From positions 64,547 through 97,584 of the forward strand of contig PLRX01000155.1 in assembly GCA_003164095.1 (NCBI GenBank): a stretch of DNA of 33,038 bases. Direction: 5' to 3'. The translations under genes were made by a program, and so were the position numbers. This DNA comes from Acidimicrobiaceae bacterium (GTDB lineage Bacteria > Actinomycetota > Acidimicrobiia > Acidimicrobiales > RAAP-2). Below the pieces are notes generated by a model. The model saw only the letters and a list, made by a program, of their open reading frames with translations. It did not search any database and was not told the origin of the DNA. Numbering within the stretch: the stretch's first letter is position 1; each line of letters starts with the position of its first letter. Positions 26,685 through 33,038 of the stretch are shown piece after piece.

Positions 26685-27734
26685 TCAGGCCACGGTGACC
26701 TGGGCGTCGAGGTAGACGTCCTGGATGGCGTGGATGAGCGTGGCACCCTCGTCGGTGGGACGCTGGAAGGCCTTGCGGCCCACGATCAGGCCGGCACCAC
26801 CCGCACGCTTGTTGACGACGGCGGTGCGCACGGCCTGGGCGAGATCGTCGGCCCCCTTGGACTCGCCACCGGAGTTGATCAGCGGGATCCGACCGGCGTA
26901 GCAGTTCACGACCTGCCACCGGGTGAGGTCGATGGGGTGGTCCGTGGTGAGTTCGCTGTAGACGAGCGGGTCGGTCTTGCCGAACTTGAGGGCGGTGTAG
27001 CCGCCGTTGTTCTCCGGCTGCTTCTGCTTGATGATGTCGGCCTCGATCGTGACGCCGAGGTGGTTGGCCTGTCCGGTGAGGTCGGCCGACACGTGGTAGT
27101 CGGTGTCGCCCTGCTTGAACGCCGGATTGCGCAGGTAGCACCACAGGACGGTGAACATGCCCAGGCGGTGGGCCTCGGCGAATGCGTGCGAGACCTCGAC
27201 GATCTGGCGGTCGGCACCCTCGGAGCCGAAGTAGATGGTGGCTCCCACGCCCACCGCGCCCAGGTCGGCGGCCTGACGGACCTCGGAGAACATGATCTGG
27301 TCGTAGGTGTTCGGGTAGTTGAGGAAGTCGTTGTGGTTCAGCTTGACGATGAACGGGATCCGGTGGACGTAGCGGCGGGCCACGATACCGAGCCCGCCGA
27401 GGGTGGTGGCGATGGCGTTGCAGTCGGCGGCGATGGCCAGGTCGCACAGCCGCGCCGGGTCGAAGTAGGCCGGGAACTTGGCGAAGCTGGCGGCGGCCGA
27501 GTGCTCGATCCCCTGGTCGACCGGGAGGATCGACACGTAGCCGGTGCCGGCCAGGCGTCCCGTGTTGTAGAGGGTGCCGAGGTTCCGGAGCACGGTCGGC
27601 GAGCGATCGGAGTCCCGGAAGATCTCGTCGAAGACGTCGGGGCCCGGCAGGGTGAGGTGCTCGGACGGGAAGGCGGTGGCTCGGTGGTTGAGCAGGGCGT
27701 CAGCCTCGTCGCCGAGCAGTTGTTCGAGGTTCAT
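26685..27734 (-). CDS. fbaB: Class I (DhnA-type) fructose-bisphosphate aldolase
   Basis: 349 residues of the FbaB/DhnA aldolase family, which uses a Schiff-base Lys instead of zinc. Segments: [71 protein letters not shown] and [12 protein letters not shown], then a phosphate-binding [15 protein letters not shown]. Cleaves fructose 1,6-bisphosphate in glycolysis and the reverse in gluconeogenesis. The ATG at 27734 lies 8 nt after TAGGCT; longer readings into the TPR gene are not supported. Confidence 0.93.
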   Translation of the reverse strand: MNLEQLLGDEADALLNHRATAFPSEHLTLPGPDVFDEIFRDSDRSPTVLRNLGTLYNTGRLAGTGYVSILPVDQGIEHSAAASFAKFPAYFDPARLCDLAIAADCNAIATTLGGLGIVARRYVHRIPFIVKLNHNDFLNYPNTYDQIMFSEVRQAADLGAVGVGATIYFGSEGADRQIVEVSHAFAEAHRLGMFTVLWCYLRNPAFKQGDTDYHVSADLTGQANHLGVTIEADIIKQKQPENNGGYTALKFGKTDPLVYSELTTDHPIDLTRWQVVNCYAGRIPLINSGGESKGADDLAQAVRTAVVNKRAGGAGLIVGRKAFQRPTDEGATLIHAIQDVYLDAQVTVA

Positions 27735-27742
27735 GGCGGCGT

Positions 27743-27748
27743 AGCCTA
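27743..27748 (-). promoter_or_regulatory. -10 of the aldolase gene (TAGGCT)
   Basis: TAGGCT on the minus strand, 8 nt before the ATG at 27734. It overlaps the stop codon of the upstream TPR gene, so the two genes can be transcribed independently. Confidence 0.6.
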
Positions 27749-29041
27749 CCGGGCGCCGCGGGGCCTGTTCGGCGTCCGGCGGGGGCGGGGCGGCGGGCCG
27801 AGGGACTCGAGGCGGGCGGCCACGTCGTAGGCCTCGGGGTCGGCCACCTGCACCCGCAGGAAGAGCTCGCGTGCCTTGGGAATGTCGCCCGAGCGCTCCA
27901 TGAGATCCCCGAGCACGTACCACTGGCGCAGGTGCCGCTCCGCGGGGTTCTTCACGAGACGCCCTGCGCCGGCGTCCACCAGGAGGCGGACCGCGCCGTC
28001 GAGATCGCCGAGGTCGGCACGGGTGCCGGCCAGGACCAGGCGGCCCTCGGACAGCACCTCAGTGTCGGGCGAGCCCTTGCGCAGTTCCTCGAACAGGGCC
28101 TCCACCCGCTTCGGTCGGCCGAGGGCGCGATGGCAGTCCATGCGCACGGGATGCTGGTCCACCGAGCCGGTCAGGGCGGCGAACCTCTCGAGGTTGGGCA
28201 GGGCGGCCTTCCAGTTCCCCTGGTGATACTGGCTCAGTCCGAGGAGCTCGAGCGCTGACGGTGCAGTGGGGACGGCCTCGACCACGGTACGGAGGATCCG
28301 GGCGGCATCGCGATAGCGCTCCCGCTGGTAGGCGCCGATGCCGGCGGCCATGCGCTCGCTGACGCGGTCCCGGAGGAAGTTCCAGTCGGGTCCGGCTGCC
28401 GTGGCCAGCTCCTGTGCGATGTCGGCCGGGAGCTCCTCGGGCTCGCGCACGATCCGATGGGCCGGGGGGCGGGACCGCTCGACCGGTGGTCCGGACCGGT
28501 CGTCGACCCGCACGAACTGCTCCGGCACGAACTCGTCCGTCCGGGTGCGCTTCCGGCGACGCCCTTCAGGCGTGTCGTCGTCGGGGCCGTGCTCGACCCC
28601 GTCGCGCACGGTGCTCGCCCCACGACGGGCAACGCTGCCCCAGCCCTTACGGACGACCTGGCCCCTGTTCGGCCGGCCGTCGGGCCGGTCACCGTAGGAA
28701 CCGCCGTCGTCTGCGCTGCGTCGTGCCGGGGGACGACCGGAGGGACGCCCCCCCGATGAGGTGCCGGCCCGGTCGGGACGGGCCGACGAGGATCCGCTCG
28801 CGGACCCGTCGCGCCGCGGCGGGCGCCCGGAGCCGCTCGACTTGAACGAGCCGGTGGGGCGACCAGCGCCGGAACCGGAGGGGCGACCAGCGCCCGAGCC
28901 CCTGGGCGCGCCACCCTTACCGGAGCCGCCCTTGGCCGGCGGGCGACCGGACGTTCCGCCGGAGGGGCGACCCGACGAGGAGCGCTGCCCACCGCCCGGG
29001 GTGCGCGGGCGCGGCTGACCAGAGGGAGTGCTCGGCGACAT
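27746..29041 (-). CDS. TPR protein with a long disordered Gly/Ser/Arg/Pro N-terminus
   Basis: 431 residues. Residues 1-150 are low complexity (GRPSG, GAGRP, RPPARR motifs) with high positive charge, and 150-205 remain polar. The last ~215 hold TPR-like helix pairs ([60 protein letters not shown]). The tail is again Arg/Pro-rich. It resembles actinobacterial 'tetratricopeptide' proteins with an unknown role; RGG-like heads often bind RNA, but that is inference. ATG at 29041 is 6 nt after TAGAGT. Confidence 0.82.
   Translation of the reverse strand: MSPSTPSGQPRPRTPGGGQRSSSGRPSGGTSGRPPAKGGSGKGGAPRGSGAGRPSGSGAGRPTGSFKSSGSGRPPRRDGSASGSSSARPDRAGTSSGGRPSGRPPARRSADDGGSYGDRPDGRPNRGQVVRKGWGSVARRGASTVRDGVEHGPDDDTPEGRRRKRTRTDEFVPEQFVRVDDRSGPPVERSRPPAHRIVREPEELPADIAQELATAAGPDWNFLRDRVSERMAAGIGAYQRERYRDAARILRTVVEAVPTAPSALELLGLSQYHQGNWKAALPNLERFAALTGSVDQHPVRMDCHRALGRPKRVEALFEELRKGSPDTEVLSEGRLVLAGTRADLGDLDGAVRLLVDAGAGRLVKNPAERHLRQWYVLGDLMERSGDIPKARELFLRVQVADPEAYDVAARLESLGPPPRPRRTPNRPRGAR
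28851..28898 (-). repeat. Two tandem 24-bp units in the TPR gene head
   Basis: 28851-28874 and 28875-28898 differ at three positions and encode two copies of an eight-residue unit, SGAGRP(S/T)G. They lie in the disordered head. Confidence 0.7.
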
Positions 29042-29047
29042 GCCCCC

Positions 29048-29053
29048 ACTCTA
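29048..29053 (-). promoter_or_regulatory. -10 of the TPR gene (TAGAGT)
   Basis: TAGAGT on the minus strand, 6 nt before the ATG at 29041. Confidence 0.6.
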
Positions 29054-29114
29054 CCTGGGCAGGGGCGCGTCACCCGGGCCAGGGTGCCGCCGACCCCGGG
29101 GGGCAGCCGTCCTC

Positions 29115-29120
29115 TACCCT
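29115..29120 (+). promoter_or_regulatory. Candidate -10 of efeOB (TACCCT) with leader hairpin
   Basis: TACCCT would start a leader of about 30 nt before the efeO ATG. The leader contains GGCGTC-N7-GACGCC, a small hairpin, and no clear Shine-Dalgarno. Confidence 0.4.
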
Positions 29121-29156
29121 GGTCACGGCGTCGCACTCGGACGCCGTCGAACCTCC

Positions 29157-30095
29157 ATGACGCGACGAGCCCACACCCACCGCACCCGCCTCGCCGTTCC
29201 GGTGGCCGTGGTCCTGATTGCCTTGTCGGCGGCGGCCTGCAGCGGCGCCTCCGCCACCCGCCCGACCGGTACGTCGCATCCGACCGTCGGACCCGAGGCC
29301 GGCGTGACCTCCCACTACGGCAGGGTCGTCGGCCGACCGGGCCAGCCGACGACCCTGGCCGCCGAGGCGGCCACCCGTTCCTACGCGGTCCAGGTGCAGG
29401 CGGCCACGGCGGCATTCGTCGCCTCGATCGGCGCCCTCCGGGCCGACATCGCCGGGGGGAACATGGCAACCGCCCGCACCGATGAACTGGACGCCCAGGC
29501 CGACTACGACGCCTTCCGGGACCTGGAGCGCGGCAACTCGGTCAATGCCTCCACGCTCGATGAACTCGACACCGACGTCGTCCCCGGCGAGACGTTCGGG
29601 GGCCTGCACGCCGTCGAGCGGGACCTGTGGTCCGGAGGGCCCGCCGCGGCCGATGCAGCCGCACTGGCCGCCCAGGCACCCGTCGCCCAGTACCTCCTCT
29701 CCCACCTCCGACTCGGTCCCGAGGCCATCGCCTCGGTGGCCGTCGACCAGTTGGACTGGGTGGTCGACACCGCCCTCCCGTACAGCCAGGAACTCTCGTC
29801 CCACCTCGGCCTGGTCGACGTGGCCGGCACCGTCGACGCCGCCCGCCAGGCGTTCGGCGACGTGGCACCCCTCGCCCGGCTGGTGGCTCCCGGACTCACC
29901 GCAACCGTGACGTCCGACCTCGCCACCCTGGAGGTCGACGTGACGGCCCTCGGACCGCCCCGGACGACACCGGACATCTCGGTGACGCCCGCGCAACGGC
30001 TCGCCGTGTCGCAGCAGCTCGATGCCACCGCCTCCACGCTGGCCCGGCTCACCGCCGAACTCACCCCGTACGGCACGGCAGGAGCGCCCTCGTGA
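29157..30095 (+). CDS. efeO: EfeO/EfeM-family iron-uptake lipoprotein (imelysin fold)
   Basis: 312 residues. Signal peptide with a lipobox-like LSAAAC, then the M75/imelysin helical domain. GGLHAVERDLW gives the HxxE iron-binding motif (usually HRIE) of EfeO-type proteins. The N-terminal cupredoxin of long EfeO is absent, so it is of the short EfeM type. Binds periplasmic/extracytoplasmic ferrous or ferric iron for an EfeU permease, which is not in this window. Stop overlaps efeB by 4 nt (GTGA). Confidence 0.85.
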   Translation: MTRRAHTHRTRLAVPVAVVLIALSAAACSGASATRPTGTSHPTVGPEAGVTSHYGRVVGRPGQPTTLAAEAATRSYAVQVQAATAAFVASIGALRADIAGGNMATARTDELDAQADYDAFRDLERGNSVNASTLDELDTDVVPGETFGGLHAVERDLWSGGPAAADAAALAAQAPVAQYLLSHLRLGPEAIASVAVDQLDWVVDTALPYSQELSSHLGLVDVAGTVDAARQAFGDVAPLARLVAPGLTATVTSDLATLEVDVTALGPPRTTPDISVTPAQRLAVSQQLDATASTLARLTAELTPYGTAGAPS

Positions 30096-31330
30096 CCCGC
30101 CGGCCCGGCGCCATCTCGCGGCGCCAGATGCTGGCCGGGTCCGGCCTGGCCACGGCCGCCGTGGTGGCCGCCGCCGGCGCGGGGCCCACGGCCGCGGCGG
30201 CGGCCACGTCGGGCACGCCGGGCACGACCGAGCCGTTCCACGGCGAGCACCAGGGTGGCATCGTCACCCCGGAACAGGCCCGCATGGTCTTTGCCGCCTA
30301 CGACGTCAGCGACACCGGCCGGGCCGGGTTGGCCGCGCTCCTGGCCACGTGGTCCGCGGCAGTCGAACGGATGGCGGCCGGCCAGGCGGTCGCCGGCCCC
30401 GCCGACCCGTTCGCGCCGCCTGCCGACACCGGTGAGGCCCTCGACCTGCCTGCGGCACGGCTCACCCTGACCCTCGGCTACGGCCCGTCACTCTTCGACG
30501 ACCGGTTCGGCCTGGCCGCGCGCCGGCCGGCGGCACTCGCCGAGCTCCCGGCGTTCCCGGGAGACGCGCTCGACCCGGCCCGCACGGGTGGTGACCTCTG
30601 CGTCCAGGCGTGCGCAGACGACGCCCAGGTGGCGTTCCACGCCATCCACAACCTGACCAGGCTCGGCCTCGGGACCGTCACGCTGCGCTACCTGCAGGTG
30701 GGATTCGGGCGGACGGCCTCCGCCGGCGGGTCGACGGCCACGCCACGCAACCTGCTCGGGTTCAAGGACGGCACGGCCAACCTGGACCCGACCGATGCCC
30801 GTGCCATGGACTCCTTCGTCTGGGTGGACGGGTCGGGCGACCAGAACTGGATGCGGGGCGGCTCCTACCTCGTGGCCCGCCGCATCCGCGTCCACCTCGA
30901 GGCATGGGACCGCAGCACGCTGGGCGACCAGGAGCGGACCATCGGGCGGTCCAAGCCGAGCGGCGCGCCGCTCGGCTCGTCCAACGAGCGCGACCCGCTC
31001 GACCTCCGTGCCCTCGACGACTTCGGCACGCCACTGGTCCCCGAGGACGCACATGTCAGGGTGGCGGCACCGGTCACCAACCACGGGGCCGCCCTGTTGC
31101 GGCGCGGCTACAGCTTCGTCGACGGCATGGACCCGACGACCGGCGAGCTCGACGCCGGCCTGTTCTTCATGTGCTTCCAGAAGGACCCGAGGTCCCAGTT
31201 CGTGCCCATCCAGCAGCGGCTCGCCGGACAGGACGCCCTGACCACCTATCTCGAGCACACCGGAGGTGGCGTGTTCGCCTGTCCGCCGGGGCCCGGCCCG
31301 GACCGCCCCTGGGGCCACGGGCTGGTGTGA
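30092..31330 (+). CDS. efeB: EfeB-type dye-decolorizing (DyP) haem peroxidase, Tat-exported
   Basis: 412 residues. Twin-arginine signal (ISRRQMLAG near residues 8-16, followed by an Ala-rich hydrophobic stretch). The DyP core has LGFKDGTANLD with the catalytic Asp, DAHVRVAAP with the probable proximal haem His, and LLRRGYSFVDG with conserved Arg. DFGTPLVPED and FFMCFQKDPRSQFVPIQQRL are typical of the EfeB branch. It oxidises iron or haem-related substrates beside EfeO on the cell surface. GTG start, coupled to efeO by 4-nt overlap. Confidence 0.93.
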   Translation: MTRRPGAISRRQMLAGSGLATAAVVAAAGAGPTAAAAATSGTPGTTEPFHGEHQGGIVTPEQARMVFAAYDVSDTGRAGLAALLATWSAAVERMAAGQAVAGPADPFAPPADTGEALDLPAARLTLTLGYGPSLFDDRFGLAARRPAALAELPAFPGDALDPARTGGDLCVQACADDAQVAFHAIHNLTRLGLGTVTLRYLQVGFGRTASAGGSTATPRNLLGFKDGTANLDPTDARAMDSFVWVDGSGDQNWMRGGSYLVARRIRVHLEAWDRSTLGDQERTIGRSKPSGAPLGSSNERDPLDLRALDDFGTPLVPEDAHVRVAAPVTNHGAALLRRGYSFVDGMDPTTGELDAGLFFMCFQKDPRSQFVPIQQRLAGQDALTTYLEHTGGGVFACPPGPGPDRPWGHGLV

Positions 31331-31395
31331 CCGGCCGGCACGACGGGTGACCAACGGCTCTTGGCCGGGGCGACCGCGTGGGTCAGGCTGACGGC

Positions 31396-32217
31396 ATGCG
31401 TCGACTCCGTGCAGCTCTGCTCGTGGTGCCTGTCGTGACCCTGGCCGCCGGGTGCGGCTCCGCCGGTCACACCACCCCGACGACGACGCACACGACGACG
31501 CGGACCACCCGGGCACCCTCGACCTCGACGACCGGCGCGCACGGCACGACGACCACGGCACCTCCTGGGCTCACCGTCCAGGTGACCGCCAGCCCGTCCG
31601 TCATGACGGTCGGGACACCCGTCGTCTTCACGGTGACCATCCGTGGACCGGGGGTGCTGTCCGGCGAGGACGTCCACTTCGGCGACGGCGGGACCACCGG
31701 GGCCAATGCCGGCATGGTCCCCTGTGGCCAGACCGCACGGGCCGATGCCACCCGGACCTACACCCACGCCTACCTGGCATCCGGAACGTACCGGTTCACC
31801 GATGCGGTGTCCGTGATCGGGCCACAGCCGACCTGCACGTCCGAGGACGTCACCGGCAGTGCGACCGCCACCGTGGCCGCTCCGGTGAGTTCCGCCACGG
31901 CCGACGGAGCCTTCCTGTCACCCACCAGGAACCTGGCCTGTGAGATCGCCCAGAACCCCAGCAGTCAGGTGCGCTGCGTCTCGTTCGCGCCCCCACTGCT
32001 GGTGACGATGACGACCGACGGCACCCTGACCCGGTGTACGGGCAGTTCCTGCGAGCTCGGCAACCCGGCATCGGACACACCGGTGCTGGCCTACGGCGCA
32101 GCTGTCGGGAACCCTGAGTTCCTCTGCCTGTCGACGACCGTCGGCATCACCTGCACGGTCCCGGAGGGGCGGGGCTTCACCATCTCGAGGTCCGGGGTCA
32201 CCACCGTCGGAAGCTGA
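31396..32217 (+). CDS. Lipoprotein with PKD-like and DUF6636-like domains
   Basis: 273 residues. Signal peptide with lipobox LAAGC, a long Thr-rich linker (THTTTRTTRAPSTSTTG), a PKD-like beta-sandwich (about 60-160; TYTHAYLASGTYRFTDAVS), and a C-terminal domain FLSPTRNLACEI...VRCVSF...ITCTVPEGRGFTIS. The last part resembles DUF6636, whose members have paired Cys. The ATG at 31396 is preferred to the GTG at 31378 because it starts right at the signal peptide. No -10 or Shine-Dalgarno is clear. Confidence 0.72.
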   Translation: MRRLRAALLVVPVVTLAAGCGSAGHTTPTTTHTTTRTTRAPSTSTTGAHGTTTTAPPGLTVQVTASPSVMTVGTPVVFTVTIRGPGVLSGEDVHFGDGGTTGANAGMVPCGQTARADATRTYTHAYLASGTYRFTDAVSVIGPQPTCTSEDVTGSATATVAAPVSSATADGAFLSPTRNLACEIAQNPSSQVRCVSFAPPLLVTMTTDGTLTRCTGSSCELGNPASDTPVLAYGAAVGNPEFLCLSTTVGITCTVPEGRGFTISRSGVTTVGS

Positions 32218-32291
32218 CATGTGGCGTCCCCCTCCCCGATGATCCGGCTTCCAGCAGTCCCGAGCCGACTCGGCAGGTGGGGTCCCGTGCC

Positions 32292-32591
32292 ATGGCCGAC
32301 TGGTCGACGATCCCCTCGATCGCCACCGCCGGCGGCACGCTGGTCCACGCCGCGGCCACGTTCTCGGCGGTCCGGTCCTCCAACAGGACGGCCGAGATCA
32401 CCGAGTAGGGTCCGCTCGCCAACACCGCCAACATCGCCAACCGGCAACCCTTCACGGTCGACCTCCTCTACGGCGACCAGCAGGGTGGACAGAGCACGAT
32501 CAGCCGATTCACGCTCCTGCCCGCCGACGACGAGGGCTGGTACCTGCGGGCCGTCCGACACCGCACTGTCCACGGACCGGATCCACGCTGA
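32292..32591 (+). pseudogene. Decayed gene with in-frame stop and internal deletion
   Basis: ATG at 32292 reads MADWSTIPSIATAGGTLVHA...RTAEITE and stops at TAG (32406-32408). The same frame continues as RQPFTVDLLYGDQQGGQSTI and SRFTLLPADDEGWYLRAVRH, ending at 32591. I recall actinobacterial proteins of about 180 residues that start 'TA(E)RAAxxAERALxxGxRP' and end in 'VDLLYGDxEGGQRxISRF'. The central ~100 residues are missing here. Loss of the middle plus a stop means a pseudogene; the family name is not known to me. Confidence 0.5.
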
Positions 32592-32656
32592 GTTCGTCCC
32601 GCTGGGCGTTACCCCCGGAAGGGGGCTCAGGCCGATCCGGAACCGGGCCCGGACGC

Positions 32657-32689
32657 GAAGAAGCCCCCCGCAGAGCGGGGGGCTTCTTC
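32657..32689 (-). terminator. Intrinsic terminator of the rRNA operon
   Basis: A perfect 15-bp inverted repeat (32657-32671 with 32675-32689) with a three-base loop, just downstream of the 5S gene in its direction of transcription. It is symmetrical and could also stop transcription arriving from the plus strand. Confidence 0.88.
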
Positions 32690-32697
32690 AGAGAAAT

Positions 32698-32816
32698 CCC
32701 GGCGGCGTCCTACTCTCCCAGGGGGCTACCCCCCAAGTACCATCGGCGCTGACAGGCTTAACTGCCGTGTTCGGAATGGGAACGGGTGTATCTCTGTCGC
32801 CATGGCCACCGGAAAC
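32698..32816 (-). rRNA. rrf: 5S ribosomal RNA
   Basis: Reverse complement gives the conserved CCCGTTCCCATTCCGAACAC core, AGTTAAGCCTGTCAGCGCCG and GATGGTACTTGG, then GGGAGAGTAGGACGCCGCCG. Both ends pair (GTTTCCGGTGG with CCGCCGGGA region). About 119 nt; ends are placed by homology and may shift by a few bases. Confidence 0.96.
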
Positions 32817-32921
32817 TGTGCGCCCTCGAGCCGAGGTACAAGACCCCGAAGGGTCGACCTCAAGGCCCGGTGTGACCCCAATAGGGTCACCCTGAGCGTT
32901 CCATAGCGAGCACGAGCAAGT
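32817..32921 (-). other. 23S-5S internal spacer
   Basis: About 105 nt with two small hairpins: GACCC-TTCG-GGGTC in the transcript (32842-32855, a UUCG tetraloop) and GTGACCC-N5-GGGTCAC (32872-32890). They are likely processing or folding elements. No tRNA is present in this spacer. Confidence 0.7.
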
Positions 32922-33038
32922 TCCCAAGCCCTCGGCCGATTAGTACCGGTCAGCTGAATGCGTTACCGCACTTACACTTCCGGCCTATCAACGTGGTCGT
33001 CTGGCCACGGGCCTTACCAGGTTAACCCTGTGGGAGAT
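32922..33038 (-). rRNA. rrl: 23S ribosomal RNA, 3' end (cut by window edge)
   Basis: The reverse complement reads from the edge into AGGCCGGAAGTGTAAGTGCG, TAACGCATTCAGCTGACCGG and TACTAATCGGCCGAGGGCTTG, the standard 3' end of 23S rRNA. The rest lies outside the window. The operon runs 16S-23S-5S on the minus strand. Confidence 0.97.

Noticed and set aside
24845-26698. Plus-strand open frame of 617 codons opposite korA
   Set aside because: Antisense shadow of a well-supported KorA frame.
32221-32895. Plus-strand frame through the pseudogene and 5S region
   Set aside because: It crosses the terminator and 5S rRNA in a frame different from the recognisable remnant.
32817-32921. tRNA in the 23S-5S spacer
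   Set aside because: The two hairpins are too short and lack a T-loop GTTCRA and anticodon arm.

Overview
The window is high-GC actinobacterial DNA (roughly 70% GC or more by eye). Long TTT/PTT linkers in secreted lipoproteins, a pgsA...gcvH-garA-ftsR-DUF151 block, a KorAB ferredoxin oxidoreductase and many leaderless-type promoters (TANNNT 6-9 nt before the start codon) point to Actinobacteria. Acidimicrobiia is my best guess, but the sequence does not prove the class. The content is almost all chromosomal housekeeping genes. I see no insertion sequence, phage, CRISPR array or tRNA.

Layout. 1-3110 (-): about 1036 codons of gltB, glutamate synthase large subunit, cut by the window edge. 3331-6390 (+): tightly packed thiO-thiS-thiG-thiD closed by a strong hairpin. 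6696-7780 (+): two small membrane proteins. 7687-11110 (-): an S9 peptidase overlapping a polytopic GT87-like protein. Divergent from it at 11132 (+) is a YhdH/AcuI-type oxidoreductase. 12430-15134 (-): DUF151 nuclease-like protein, FtsR-like MerR regulator, GarA-like FHA protein and gcvH. 15205-18371 (-): GDP-mannose pyrophosphorylase/phosphomannomutase-like fusion and a PgsA-like phosphatidyltransferase. 18446-19833 (+): SGNH hydrolase, a broken PPOX gene and an EthD protein. 19953-22936: PH-like protein (-), DUF1015 protein (+) and a Cys-stapled repeat lipoprotein (+). 22985-29041 (-): DUF1697, korB, korA, class I aldolase and a TPR protein with a long disordered head. 29157-32217 (+): efeO, efeB and a DUF6636-like lipoprotein. 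32292-33038: a decayed gene, then the 3' end of an rRNA operon on the minus strand (5S and the last ~117 nt of 23S).

How the parts connect. Three elements of the 2-oxoglutarate/glutamate node lie here: GltB, the KorAB 2-oxoacid:ferredoxin oxidoreductase, and a GarA-like FHA protein. GarA in mycobacteria controls glutamate synthase and 2-oxoglutarate dehydrogenase. The GarA homologue here carries a zinc ribbon at its N-terminus where mycobacterial GarA has its phosphorylated motif. The thi genes make the thiazole moiety and phosphorylate HMP. efeO-efeB is an iron or haem uptake pair without its permease.

The most striking non-coding signal is a shared promoter architecture. Thirteen genes have a TANNNT hexamer 6-9 nt before an ATG or GTG, usually without a Shine-Dalgarno sequence. 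In one case two divergent genes are separated by only 21 bp and their -10 hexamers overlap by 5 bp. The window also holds several decayed genes (PPOX, a DUF4232-like remnant, and an unnamed family beside the rRNA operon).
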